Shown here: piece by piece, positions 40,908 to 49,509 of the stretch
Layout of the letters: every line of letters begins with the position of its first letter
Position numbering within the stretch: the first letter of the stretch is position 1
Assembly: GCF_029892565.1 (NCBI RefSeq)
Contig: NZ_JARXVH010000005.1
Coordinates: forward strand, 496,001-560,000
DNA length: 64,000 bases
Source: Streptomyces pseudovenezuelae
Lineage (GTDB): Bacteria > Actinomycetota > Actinomycetes > Streptomycetales > Streptomycetaceae
Reading direction: 5' to 3'
Translations under genes and position numbers: made by a program
Notes under the pieces: model-generated
What the model was told of the DNA's origin: nothing
The model's database searches: none
What the model saw: the letters and a program-made list of their open reading frames with translations, nothing else

Positions 40908-42722
40908 ATGGCGGTTTCCGTAACCCTTCCGGCGCTCGGCGAGAGCGTCACCGAGGGCACTGTCACCCGCTGGCTGAAGGCCGAGGGTGAGCGCGTCGAG
41001 GCCGACGAGCCGCTGCTCGAGGTCTCCACCGACAAGGTCGACACCGAGATCCCCGCGCCCGCCGCGGGCATCCTGGCCTCGATCAAGGTCGCCGAGGACG
41101 AGACCGTCGAGGTCGGCGCCGAGCTGGCGATCATCGACGACGGCACGGGCGCTCCCGCTGCCGCCGCCCCGGCCCCCGCCGCCGAGCCCGCCCCGGCTCC
41201 GGCCGAGACCCCGGCCGAGGCTCCGGCTCCGGCCGCCGCCCCGGCCGCCCCTTCGACCGAGCAGGCCGCCCCGGCCCCGGCCCCGACCGCCGAGGCCACC
41301 ACCGGTGCCTCCGGCGCCGAGGGCACGGACGTGGTCCTGCCCGCGCTCGGCGAGTCCGTCACCGAGGGCACCGTCACCCGCTGGCTGAAGGAGGTCGGCG
41401 AGGAGGTCGCGGAGGACGAGCCCCTGCTCGAGGTCTCCACGGACAAGGTCGACACCGAGATCCCCGCACCGGTCGCCGGTGTGCTGCTGGAGATCGTGGT
41501 CGGCGAGGACGAGACCGCGGAGGTCGGCGCCAAGCTGGCCGTCATCGGCGCCCCGGGTGCGGCTCCGGCCGCTGCCCCGGCCCCCGCCGCTCCGGCCCCG
41601 GCGCCCGCCGCCGCTGCCCCGGCTCCGGCCCCGGCCGCCCCCGCGGCTCCGCCGGCCCCGGCCGCTCCGGCGCCCACCCCGGCTCCCGCGCCCGCCCCGG
41701 TCGCCGCCGCTCCGGCCCCCGCGCCGGCCGCTCCGGCCCCGGTCACCCCGGCTCCCGCCGCTCCGGCGTCCGCCGCGACCTCCGGGGACGACGGCGCCTA
41801 CGTCACCCCCCTGGTGCGCAAGCTCGCCGCCGAGAACGGCATCGACCTGGGCGCCGTCAAGGGCACCGGCGTCGGCGGGCGGATCCGCAAGCAGGACGTC
41901 ATCGCCGCCGCCGAGGCCGCGAAGGCCGCCGCAGCCGCTCCGGCTCCGGCCGCCGCAGCTGCCCCGGCCGCCAAGAAGGCGCCGGCCCTGGAGGCCTCTC
42001 CCCTCCGCGGCCAGACCGTGAAGATGCCCCGCATCCGCAAGGTCATCGGCGACAACATGGTCAAGGCGCTCTCCGAGCAGGCCCAGCTGTCGTCGGTCGT
42101 CGAGGTCGACGTCACCCGCCTGATGCGACTGCGCGCCCAGGCCAAGGACTCCTTCGCCGCGCGCGAGGGCGTCAAGCTCTCCCCGATGCCGTTCTACGTC
42201 AAGGCGGCGGCCCAGGCACTGAAGGCCCACCCGGTCATCAACGCCCGGATCAACGCCGACGAGGGCACGATCACCTACTTCGACACCGAGAGCATCGGTA
42301 TCGCGGTGGACTCGGAGAAGGGCCTGATGACCCCGGTCATCAAGCACGCCGGCGACCTCAACATCGCGGGCATCGCGAAGGCCACGGCCGATCTGGCCGG
42401 CAAGGTCCGCGCCAACAAGATCACCCCGGACGAGCTGTCCGGTGCGACCTTCACCATCTCCAACACCGGTTCGCGCGGCGCGCTCTTCGACACGATCATC
42501 GTGCCGCCGAACCAGGTCGCGATCCTCGGTATCGGTGCCACGGTCAAGCGCCCGGCGGTCATCGAGACCGAGGAGGGCACGGTCATCGGCGTCCGCGACA
42601 TGACCTACCTGACCCTCTCCTACGACCACCGTCTGGTGGACGGCGCCGACGCGGCCCGTTACCTGACCGCGGTCAAGGCGGTCCTGGAGGCGGGCGAGTT
42701 CGAGGTCGAGCTCGGCCTGTAG
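40908..42722 (+). CDS. sucB: 2-oxoacid dehydrogenase E2 acyltransferase, two lipoyl domains
   Basis: A 604-residue dihydrolipoyllysine acyltransferase. Two lipoyl domains (lipoylated K43 and K180, both in STDKVDTEIPAP) are joined by long Ala/Pro linkers (about 83-135 and 218-292). A peripheral subunit-binding domain at about 298-335 (TPLVRKLAAENGIDL) is followed by the catalytic domain with YDHRLVDGADAARYL, whose His and Asp are catalytic. Annotation as succinyltransferase is customary, but actinobacterial proteins of this type (DlaT) serve pyruvate dehydrogenase; lpd upstream and aceE downstream favour a PDH role. GGAG lies upstream of the ATG. Confidence 0.92.
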   Translation: MAVSVTLPALGESVTEGTVTRWLKAEGERVEADEPLLEVSTDKVDTEIPAPAAGILASIKVAEDETVEVGAELAIIDDGTGAPAAAAPAPAAEPAPAPAETPAEAPAPAAAPAAPSTEQAAPAPAPTAEATTGASGAEGTDVVLPALGESVTEGTVTRWLKEVGEEVAEDEPLLEVSTDKVDTEIPAPVAGVLLEIVVGEDETAEVGAKLAVIGAPGAAPAAAPAPAAPAPAPAAAAPAPAPAAPAAPPAPAAPAPTPAPAPAPVAAAPAPAPAAPAPVTPAPAAPASAATSGDDGAYVTPLVRKLAAENGIDLGAVKGTGVGGRIRKQDVIAAAEAAKAAAAAPAPAAAAAPAAKKAPALEASPLRGQTVKMPRIRKVIGDNMVKALSEQAQLSSVVEVDVTRLMRLRAQAKDSFAAREGVKLSPMPFYVKAAAQALKAHPVINARINADEGTITYFDTESIGIAVDSEKGLMTPVIKHAGDLNIAGIAKATADLAGKVRANKITPDELSGATFTISNTGSRGALFDTIIVPPNQVAILGIGATVKRPAVIETEEGTVIGVRDMTYLTLSYDHRLVDGADAARYLTAVKAVLEAGEFEVELGL

Positions 42723-42734
42723 TTCAGTCCCCTC

Positions 42735-42770
42735 GGTGCCCCTGCCCGGAGTTCTCCGGGCAGGGGCACC
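42735..42770 (+). terminator. Terminator after sucB
   Basis: Perfect 16-bp stem, GGTGCCCCTGCCCGGA at 42735-42750 and complement at 42755-42770, closed by a GTTC tetraloop. It separates sucB from the convergent lipoprotein gene. Confidence 0.92.
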
Positions 42771-42779
42771 GTGCGTTTC

Positions 42780-43430
42780 CTACAGCGTCCGGTCGCTCCA
42801 CAGCACCAACGTCTCCACCCACACGTTCGGGACGTACAACTTGGGCGCGGGTGTCAGATGCCGGGTGCGGTAGGCGCGCAGCACGTCGTACGTCGCGTCC
42901 AGGCAGTCCCGCGAGGTGAGTGCCCCGGTCCTCGGGTCGACGCCGACGAGGAAGCCACGGCTCTCGACGGTACGGATCATCGCGCGGGCGGCGCCCACGT
43001 CGCTGGTCGAGGACGAGGTGCAGCGGTAACGGCTGTACGGGTGCGTGGACCTGCCCGGGTAGTGGGCGTCGCGGGACATCTCGCTGAGCATGCGCGCGTA
43101 CGTCCCCTGCGCGTGCCAGGCTCCGATGTCGCCGCCGGGCGGGGTGTACAGCTTGTCCGTGGGGTTCTCTACGGCGCCGTAGACCCACTGGTCCGTGCCC
43201 GTGACCCGGAAGCCCCAGCCGACGTGCCCGAGCTTCTGCGCCCCGTCCGGCTTGACGAAGACGCAGGCCCCGCCGGTGCCGGTGCCTGCGGCGGCGGCCA
43301 TGTTCCGGACCGGCGCGGTGGTCGTCCCCGCCGCCTTCGTGGGCGTCGGCCGGCATCCGACCGCCCCCATGACCAGCGCCGCCACGACCGCCAGTCCGAG
43401 CCCCGCGCTCCGCATTCCGCTGCTGTTCAT
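42780..43430 (-). CDS. Putative lipoprotein of unknown function
   Basis: A 216-residue exported protein with a lipobox (AVGC). The mature part begins with a short Ala/Thr/Pro linker; the folded region starts GACVFVKPDGAQKLGHVGWGF, has W-V-Y-G-A-V-E-N-P, and several conserved-looking Cys, His and Trp residues (YSRYRCTSSS, SRDCLDATYDVL), recalling papain/NlpC-like or lectin-like small secreted folds, but I cannot assign it. The second of two ATGs (43430) is preferred because GGGGA lies 5 nt upstream; 43436 is the alternative. Confidence 0.7.
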   Translation of the reverse strand: MNSSGMRSAGLGLAVVAALVMGAVGCRPTPTKAAGTTTAPVRNMAAAAGTGTGGACVFVKPDGAQKLGHVGWGFRVTGTDQWVYGAVENPTDKLYTPPGGDIGAWHAQGTYARMLSEMSRDAHYPGRSTHPYSRYRCTSSSTSDVGAARAMIRTVESRGFLVGVDPRTGALTSRDCLDATYDVLRAYRTRHLTPAPKLYVPNVWVETLVLWSDRTL

Positions 43431-43709
43431 CGCCATCCCCCGATGTGCTGAGGGCGCCTCTCGCGGGAACCCCTACCGACCGCGACACCGTTCGCGGCCG
43501 GCGGGTTCTGCCGGTGACACGGCGGTGACGGCTCCGGGCCGGTCCCGGTACGGGTCTTTACAGAGCGAGCCGCCCTGAGGAGCGTGTAAGTCTCGTCTCA
43601 CCTGCATGAAAGCGCCCCCGTGCGCCCCTCCCCAGCAGGCCCTCGGCCTTATTGTCTAAACGTCAAACGCCCCAGGGGCCGATGGGCGGCCCCTCCCTAA
43701 GGAGCCCTC

Positions 43710-44333
43710 ATGACCGCGCCCGTCGTCCACTCGCTGCGCGAACAGATCCGCGAGCACATCGTGGAGGGGATCGTCAGCGGGCGCTGGAAGCCGGGCGAGC
43801 GGATCGTGGAGCGACGGATCGCCACCGAGCTGGAGGTCAGCCAGACGCCGGTGCGGGAGGCGCTGCGCGAGCTGGAGTCGCTGCGGCTGATCGAGTCCGC
43901 GCCGAACAAGGGCGTACGCGTACGGAACCTGACCGCGGCCGACCTGGAGGAGAGCTACCCGGTCCGGGCCGGCCTGGAGGCGATCGCGGCGGAACTGGCG
44001 GCCACGCGCCTCGCGGAGGACTGCTCGGCCCTGGAACCGCACGTCACCGCGCTCTACGAGGCCGACCGCAACGCCGACGGCACCGGCCAGGTGCGGCACA
44101 CGGTCGCCTTCCACCGCGAGCTGGTGCGGGCGGCGGGCAACTCGGTGCTGCTGCACACCTGGGAGGGCCTGGGCATCGAGGTCTTCACCGCGCTGTCGAT
44201 CCGCTGGCTGGGGACGGTGCAGCAGTCGTACGCGGAGGAGCACGAGGAGCTGGTGGCGGCGTTCCGGCGGCGGGATCCACGGATCGCGGAGATCGTGAAG
44301 GCGCACGTGCTCGGTTGCGCGCCGCGTCCGTGA
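43710..44333 (+). CDS. GntR/FadR-family (FCD) transcriptional regulator
   Basis: A 207-residue regulator. Winged HTH at about 8-72 (REQIREHIVEGIVSGRWKPGERI, LEVSQTPVREALRELESLRLI) and a helical FCD effector domain at about 80-200 with the usual metal-binding Asp/His set (E-S-Y-P-V-R, F-H-R-E-L-V, H-E-E-L). AAGGAG lies 7 nt before the ATG. It sits just upstream of aceE in the same orientation, 320 bp away. FCD regulators often sense carboxylates, so pyruvate- or lactate-responsive control of aceE is plausible. Confidence 0.9.
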   Translation: MTAPVVHSLREQIREHIVEGIVSGRWKPGERIVERRIATELEVSQTPVREALRELESLRLIESAPNKGVRVRNLTAADLEESYPVRAGLEAIAAELAATRLAEDCSALEPHVTALYEADRNADGTGQVRHTVAFHRELVRAAGNSVLLHTWEGLGIEVFTALSIRWLGTVQQSYAEEHEELVAAFRRRDPRIAEIVKAHVLGCAPRP

Positions 44334-44487
44334 CAGCGACCACGCATCAAGCGGGCGTGCGTGTGAAGCAGCCGAGCGCCCCCTTGCTCACCTGCGAAAA
44401 CGGCTCAAAAACACGGCACCCGGTGCCTTTCCGCGGGGCACTCTGTGCCGACTTTCTCGGTAACAAGAGGTTTTGCCCAGGGAACCT

Positions 44488-44517
44488 TTGATCGATCATC
44501 GATCAGGGAGTTACAGT
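44488..44517 (+). promoter_or_regulatory. aceE promoter with 17-bp palindromic operator
   Basis: -35 TTGATC at 44488-44493 and -10 TACAGT at 44512-44517, spaced 18 bp. The palindrome TGATCGATCATCGATCA at 44489-44505 (perfect 8-bp arms round one central base) covers the -35. A dimeric regulator there would block RNA polymerase; the adjacent GntR protein is the natural candidate. Confidence 0.6.
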
Positions 44518-44520
44518 CGC

Positions 44521-44574
44521 CGATGGGCCACGCGGCGGAAGCCGCACGGTGTCACCACACCAAAGAGCCCATCG
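44521..44574 (+). promoter_or_regulatory. Predicted three-way-junction RNA in the aceE leader
   Basis: P1 pairs CGATGGGC (44521-44528) with GCCCATCG (44567-44574). Inside are P2, GCGGC/GCCGC with a GGAA (GNRA) tetraloop (44532-44545), and P3, GGTGT/ACACC with a CACC loop (44548-44561), joined by short A/C-rich strands including AAAGA. It starts at the predicted transcription start. Near the ribosome-binding site CCTTC (44630-44634) can pair with GAAGG (44642-44646). It matches no riboswitch class I recognise. Confidence 0.45.
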
Positions 44575-44653
44575 CCCTGTCCTGCCAAAGACAAAGGGCA
44601 TCCCCGAACCCTTACCGATGAGGGAACCCCCTTCGACTGAGGAAGGCGGCGAC

Positions 44654-47356
44654 ATGACCGACCCCAAGGCCATCCAGCCGAGCGAGCTCGACCAGCTCCC
44701 GGACCGCGACCCCGAGGAGACCGCCGAATGGCAGGCCTCCCTGGACGCCGTCACCAAGGCGGCAGGGCCGCACCGTGCCGCGTACCTGATGCGCCGCACA
44801 CTGGAGCGAGCCGAGGGCAACGGCATCGCGCTGCCCAAGCTTCTTGAGACGGACTACGTCAACACCATCCCCACCGCCGCCGAGCCCGCCGTGGACGGCG
44901 ACGAGGCGATGGAGAACCGGATCACCGCCTGGAACCGCTGGAACGCGGCGGCGATGGTGACCCGCGGCGCGAAACACGGCGTCGGCGGCCACATCGCGAC
45001 CTTCGCGTCCGCGGCCTGGCTGTACGAGACCGGCTTCAACCACTTCTTCAAGGGCAAGGAGGCGGACGGGTCCGGCGACCAGCTCTACATCCAGGGCCAC
45101 GCCTCCCCCGGCATCTACGCCCGCGCCTTCCTCGACGGCCGCCTCACCGAGGCGCACCTCGACAACTTCCGCCAGGAGGCGGGCGGCAACGGTCTCCCGT
45201 CGTACCCGCACCCGCGGCGCCTGCCCTGGCTCTGGGAGTTCCCGACCGTCTCCATGGGCCTCGGCCCGCTGTCGGCGATCTACCAGGCGCGCTTCAACCG
45301 CTATCTGACGGCGCGCGGCATCAAGGACGTCTCCGACTCGCACGTCTGGGCCTTCCTCGGTGACGGCGAGATGGACGAGCCCGAGTCGACGGCCGCCCTC
45401 GCACTCGCCTCCCGCGAGGGTCTGGACAACCTGACCTTCGTCATCAACTGCAACCTGCAGCGCCTCGACGGCCCGGTCCGCGCGAACTTCAAGATCGTGC
45501 AGGAGCTGGAGGCCCAGTTCCGCGGCGCCGGCTGGAACGTCGTCAAGTCGCTGTGGGGCAACGCCTGGGACGAGCTGTTCCAGCTCGACACCACGGGCGC
45601 GCTCGTACGCCGCCTGCGCGAGGTACCCGACGCCCAGGTGCAGACGTACCAGACCCGCGACGCGGCCTACATCCGCGAGGACTTCTTCGGCAAGGACCCG
45701 GCGCTCGTCGAGCTCGCGAAGCTGCTGAGCGACGACAAGATCCTGGAGTGTTTCCATCTCTCGCGCGGTGGCCACGAGGCCCGCAAGGTGTACGCGGCGT
45801 ACAAGGCGGCGCTGGACCACAAGGGCGGGCCGACCGTCATCCTGGCCCAGACCGTCAAGGGCCACACCCTCGGCCAGGGCTTCGCGTCGAAGAACGCCAA
45901 CCACCAGATGAAGAAGCTGTCGACGGACGAGTTCAAGCAGATGCGTGACCTGCTCGAACTCCCCATCAAGGACAGCGACTTCGTCGACGGGGTCGTGCCC
46001 TACGGCCACCCCGGCGCCGACTCCCCCGAGGTCCGCTACCTCCAGGAGCGCCGCGCTGCCCTCGGCGGTCCGGCCCCGGCCCGCCGCACGCACGCGCTCG
46101 CTCCGCTGCCCTCTGCTTCGGAGAAGGCGTTCGCGTCCTTCGACAAGGGTTCGGGCTCGCAGAACGTGGCGACGACGATGGCCTTCGTCCGCCTCGTCAA
46201 GGACCTGGTCCGCGACAAGGAGACCGGCAAGCGCTGGGTGCCGATCGTCCCGGACGAGGCGCGCACCTTCGGCATGGAGTCGCTGTTCCCCTCGCTCGGG
46301 ATCTACTCCCCCAAGGGCCAGACGTACGAGCCGGTCGACCGCGATCAGCTCATGTACTACAAGGAAGCCAAGAACGGCCAGATCCTCAACGAGGGGATCA
46401 CCGAGGCGGGCTCCATGGCGGACTTCATCGCCGCGTCGACGTCGTACGCGACGCACGGCGAAGCGATGATCCCCTTCTACATCTTCTACTCGATGTTCGG
46501 CTGGCAGCGCACGGCCGACCAGATGTGGCAGCTCGGCGACCAGCTCGGCCGCGGCTTCCTTGTGGGTGCCACGGCGGGCCGTACGACGCTGACGGGCGAG
46601 GGTCTGCAGCACGCGGACGGGCACTCGCCGGTGATCGCGGCGACGAACCCGGCGGCGCTGTCGTACGACCCCGCGTTCGCGTACGAGGTCGCGGCGATCG
46701 TCAAGGACGGCATCCGCCGTATGTACGGCGAGGCGGCCCCGGGCGAGGACTCGAACGTCTTCTACTACCTCACCGTCTACAACGAGCCGATCCCCCAGCC
46801 CGCGAAGCCGGCCGGCCTCGGCATCGACGAGGGCATCGTCAAGGGCCTGTACCGCTTCAACACGGCGGAGTCGGCCGGCCTTTCGCCTGCTGCCAACGCG
46901 GCTCGCATCCAGCTCCTGGGCTCCGGCACGGCGATCCACTGGGCGCTGAAGGCGCAGCAGCTGCTTGCCGAGGAGTGGGGCGTTGCGGCCGATGTGTGGT
47001 CGGCGACGTCCTGGACGGAGCTGCGGCGGGACGCGCTGGACGCGGATGCGGCGCTGCTGCGGGGTGAGGAGCGGGTGCCGTACGTCCGGCAGGCGCTGCA
47101 CGGGGCCGAGGGTCCTGTCCTCGCGGTCTCCGACTACATGCGGCAGGTTCCGGACCAGATCGCGCAGTGGGTCGAGCAGGACTACTCGTCTCTGGGCGCG
47201 GACGGCTTCGGCCTGTCCGACACCCGTGACGCGGCTCGCCGTCACTTCGGTGTCGACGCCGAGTCGATCGTGGTCGCGGCGCTGGCGCAGTTGGCGCGGC
47301 GTGGGGAAGTGAAGGCGACGGCGGTGAAGGAGGCGCGCGAGCGCTACGGGCTGTAA
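44654..47356 (+). CDS. aceE: Pyruvate dehydrogenase E1 component, homodimeric
   Basis: A 900-residue thiamine-diphosphate enzyme that decarboxylates pyruvate and acetylates the lipoyl groups of E2. The TPP motif runs from GDGEMDEPE to VINCN; other family landmarks are YIQGHASPGIYARAFLDGRL near residue 150, GHTLGQGF and DEARTFGME. The homodimeric AceE form is the usual actinobacterial one and works with the two-lipoyl E2 and Lpd encoded just upstream. The ATG has GGAAGG 7 nt upstream, inside a predicted hairpin. Length agrees with orthologs. Expression is probably under the palindrome at 44489 and the structured leader. Confidence 0.96.
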   Translation: MTDPKAIQPSELDQLPDRDPEETAEWQASLDAVTKAAGPHRAAYLMRRTLERAEGNGIALPKLLETDYVNTIPTAAEPAVDGDEAMENRITAWNRWNAAAMVTRGAKHGVGGHIATFASAAWLYETGFNHFFKGKEADGSGDQLYIQGHASPGIYARAFLDGRLTEAHLDNFRQEAGGNGLPSYPHPRRLPWLWEFPTVSMGLGPLSAIYQARFNRYLTARGIKDVSDSHVWAFLGDGEMDEPESTAALALASREGLDNLTFVINCNLQRLDGPVRANFKIVQELEAQFRGAGWNVVKSLWGNAWDELFQLDTTGALVRRLREVPDAQVQTYQTRDAAYIREDFFGKDPALVELAKLLSDDKILECFHLSRGGHEARKVYAAYKAALDHKGGPTVILAQTVKGHTLGQGFASKNANHQMKKLSTDEFKQMRDLLELPIKDSDFVDGVVPYGHPGADSPEVRYLQERRAALGGPAPARRTHALAPLPSASEKAFASFDKGSGSQNVATTMAFVRLVKDLVRDKETGKRWVPIVPDEARTFGMESLFPSLGIYSPKGQTYEPVDRDQLMYYKEAKNGQILNEGITEAGSMADFIAASTSYATHGEAMIPFYIFYSMFGWQRTADQMWQLGDQLGRGFLVGATAGRTTLTGEGLQHADGHSPVIAATNPAALSYDPAFAYEVAAIVKDGIRRMYGEAAPGEDSNVFYYLTVYNEPIPQPAKPAGLGIDEGIVKGLYRFNTAESAGLSPAANAARIQLLGSGTAIHWALKAQQLLAEEWGVAADVWSATSWTELRRDALDADAALLRGEERVPYVRQALHGAEGPVLAVSDYMRQVPDQIAQWVEQDYSSLGADGFGLSDTRDAARRHFGVDAESIVVAALAQLARRGEVKATAVKEARERYGL

Positions 47357-47364
47357 GGGTTTTT

Positions 47365-47601
47365 TCGCCCTCGCCGCCCCTACCCGTCCCGACCCTGGGG
47401 GCTGCCGCCCCCAGACCCCCGCTTCGGCCCTGAACGGGCCTCGTCCTCAAACGCCGGACGGGCTGAAAAGATCAAGCGCTGGCCGGCGAAATCTCAGCCC
47501 CTCCGGCGTTTGAGGAGCGGGGATCCAGGGGGCAGAGCCCCCTGGCGGGGTCGAAGGGGCGGAGCCCCTGGGGATGGGACGGGTAGGGGCGGCGGGGGCG
47601 A
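47365..47601. repeat. Paired inverted copies of intergenic repeat family 2
   Basis: The outer arms 47365-47390 and 47576-47601 are complementary at 25 of 26 positions (TCGCCC ... CCGTCCC against GGGACGG ... GGGCGA). Inner arms CCTCAAACGCCGG (47445-47457) and CCGGCGTTTGAGG (47503-47515) are also complementary, and each half holds GGGGGC/GCCCCC-type hairpins. The whole 237-bp element could fold as one long stem. It fills the gap between aceE and the WYL gene and may terminate aceE. Confidence 0.8.
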
Positions 47602-47620
47602 GATCCCTCATCATGAAGGC

Positions 47621-48595
47621 ATGCGCGCTGCCCGTCTCATCAAAATGGTGCTGCTGCTTCAATCCCGCGCCTCCATGACCGCCGCCGAGCTGGCCTGCGA
47701 GCTGGAGGTCTCCGAGCGAACCGTCACCCGAGACGCGCAGGCGCTGTCGGAGGCGGGAGTTCCGGTGTACGCGGATCGGGGGCGGGCCGGCGGGTACCGG
47801 CTCATCGGCGGGTACCGGACCCGGCTCACCGGACTGGCCCGTAGCGAGGCCGAGGCGCTTTTCCTGAGCGGCGTGCCGGGCGCCCTGCGCGAGATGGGGC
47901 TCGAAGACGCGGCCTCCGCGGCCCGACTGAAGGTGTCCGCGGCTCTGCTCCCGTCCCTTTCAGATGCCTCACGGACGGCAGCTCAACGCTTCCATCTGGA
48001 CGCGCCCAACTGGTTCACCGAGCCCAAGGCACCCGAACTCCTCCCCGTCGTCGCCGACGCCGTATGGGACGACCGGCAGGTCACCGCGCGCTACCGCAGC
48101 CGGGACACCGAGGTCGAGCGGGAGCTGGAGCCTTACGGGCTCGTGCTCAAAGCGGGGGTCTGGTATCTGTGCGCCCGCATTCCCGACGCCGAATCCTTCC
48201 GCGTCTATCGCATCGACCGGTTCACCGCGATGGACACCGGCGCGGAGCGCTTCGTGCGGGACGAGGAGTTCGATCTGCCGGCTTTCTGGGCCGAGCGGGC
48301 CGAGCAGTTCGCGCGGTCGATTCTGCGGACGGAGGTGGTGGTACGGCTGTCCGCGGACGGCGTGCGGGCGCTTCCGTACGTCGTCGATCCCGTGGCCGCA
48401 CGCGACGCGCTGGCGGCCGCCGGCACCCCGGACGACGACGGCACGCTGACCTTGACGCTCGGGGTGGAGTCCGAGAAGGTCGCCCACTCCCAGCTCCTGG
48501 CGCTGGGGCCGGAGGCCGAGGTATTGGCGCCGGAGAGTCTGCGGGCGCGTTTCACGCACGACGCGACCCGGCTCGCGCGCCTGTACGGGACATAA
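47621..48595 (+). CDS. HTH/WYL-domain transcriptional regulator
   Basis: A 324-residue DeoR-like regulator: N-terminal winged HTH (about 3-60, MTAAELACELEVSERTVTRDAQAL), a bridging helical region, and a WYL domain at about 140-220 (VTARYRSRDTEVERELEPYGLVLKAGVWYLCARI, FRVYRIDRF), which in related proteins binds nucleotides or nucleic acid. The C-terminal extension is the usual WCX module. The ATG at 47621 has only a close GAAGG, so the start is somewhat uncertain. No target is evident. Confidence 0.88.
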   Translation: MRAARLIKMVLLLQSRASMTAAELACELEVSERTVTRDAQALSEAGVPVYADRGRAGGYRLIGGYRTRLTGLARSEAEALFLSGVPGALREMGLEDAASAARLKVSAALLPSLSDASRTAAQRFHLDAPNWFTEPKAPELLPVVADAVWDDRQVTARYRSRDTEVERELEPYGLVLKAGVWYLCARIPDAESFRVYRIDRFTAMDTGAERFVRDEEFDLPAFWAERAEQFARSILRTEVVVRLSADGVRALPYVVDPVAARDALAAAGTPDDDGTLTLTLGVESEKVAHSQLLALGPEAEVLAPESLRARFTHDATRLARLYGT

Positions 48596-48648
48596 CAATC
48601 CGCCTCACTCCACGTGCGCCCCACCCGCCCAGGCCCGATGCTTGACCC

Positions 48649-49170
48649 GTGATGGACGAGACGGAGTTCTGGGAGCTGGTGGACGCCTCCCGCGAGGCCG
48701 CGGAGGGCGACCCCGAGGAGCAGGCCGACCTGCTCGTGGACCGGCTCCTCCAGCTGGACCCCGAGATGGTCCTCGACTTCGCCCGTCACTTCGAGGCCCG
48801 CTACAACCGCGCCTACACCTGGGATCTGTGGGGTGCGGCCTGGGTCCTGCTGGACGGTGCGAGCGACGACGCCTTCGACTTCTTCCGCTGCTGGCTGATC
48901 GGCCAGGGCCGCGAGGTCTACGAGGGTGGCGTGCACCAACCCGACACGCTCGCCGACCTCCTGGACGACTTCGACGACGAGATCGACGGCGACGGGGAGG
49001 AGCTCGGTTTCGCGGCGGACGAGGCGTACGAGCAGCTCACTGGTGCCGTCGCCGCCGACCTCGGCATCCCGCCCGGGCCCGCGGAGCCGACGGGCACGCC
49101 CCTGGACCTGGAGAACGAGAGCGTGCTGGCCGAGCGGTATCCCAAGTTGTGGGAGCGGTTCAGGGGTTGA
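48649..49170 (+). CDS. DUF4240 domain protein
   Basis: A 173-residue acidic soluble protein with the DUF4240 pattern: ETEFWELVDASREAAEGDPEEQADLL at the start, DLWGAAWVLLDGASDDAFDFFRCWLIGQGREVYE in the middle, and YEQLTG towards the end. The family is common in Streptomyces and often encoded singly; function unknown. Starts GTG-ATG (48649 or 48652) with no Shine-Dalgarno sequence, so it may be leaderless. Confidence 0.82.
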   Translation: MMDETEFWELVDASREAAEGDPEEQADLLVDRLLQLDPEMVLDFARHFEARYNRAYTWDLWGAAWVLLDGASDDAFDFFRCWLIGQGREVYEGGVHQPDTLADLLDDFDDEIDGDGEELGFAADEAYEQLTGAVAADLGIPPGPAEPTGTPLDLENESVLAERYPKLWERFRG

Positions 49171-49190
49171 GCCGCCTCAGGAGCTGAGCG

Positions 49191-49439
49191 TCAGGCCGCG
49201 TGGCGGCGGCGGGTCGTGTCCGTCGGGATGTAGGCCTGCGTCTGGTCCGCCCGTACCGCGTGGTGCATCGGGGCCGCGTTGGCCTGGTCGAGCGCGGACG
49301 CGGTGACGGCGGCCGGGCCGAGGATCACCGTGGCGACGGCGCAGACCACCGCCCAGGGACCGCGCGCGCTCCTGGTCCAGCCGGTGTTCCGCTCCGCGGA
49401 CTCGGTGGCCGTCGTGGGCCGCGTACGACTGCTGTTCAT
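49191..49439 (-). CDS. Small membrane-associated or secreted protein, 82 residues
   Basis: An 82-residue protein with a basic N-terminus, one hydrophobic segment at about 30-50 (AVVCAVATVILGPAAVTASAL) and a short polar tail rich in His, Gln and Arg. It could be a signal-anchored peptide or be cleaved after ASA. GGAGGCGGGG upstream of the ATG is a strong ribosome-binding site, supporting translation. Convergent with the DUF4240 gene. Function unknown. Confidence 0.65.
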   Translation of the reverse strand: MNSSRTRPTTATESAERNTGWTRSARGPWAVVCAVATVILGPAAVTASALDQANAAPMHHAVRADQTQAYIPTDTTRRRHAA

Positions 49440-49509
49440 GTTCCCCGCCTCCAGTCGGCTTGATGTCCATGACAGTAGGAGGCGGAGTTCGGAGGACTCT
49501 GCGGATCGG

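Noticed and set aside
41155..41790. Dense GC-rich direct repeats that look like a repeat array
   Set aside because: They are in frame and encode the Ala/Pro-rich linkers between the lipoyl domains of the E2 protein.
39480..42629. A 1049-codon open frame on the minus strand opposite lpd and sucB
   Set aside because: Gly/Arg-rich antisense of the Ala/Pro linkers; both plus-strand genes are complete and well recognised.
43645..43675. TTGTCTAAACGTCAA as an autoregulatory operator of the GntR gene
   Set aside because: Symmetry is too imperfect to call; the palindrome at 44489 is far better.
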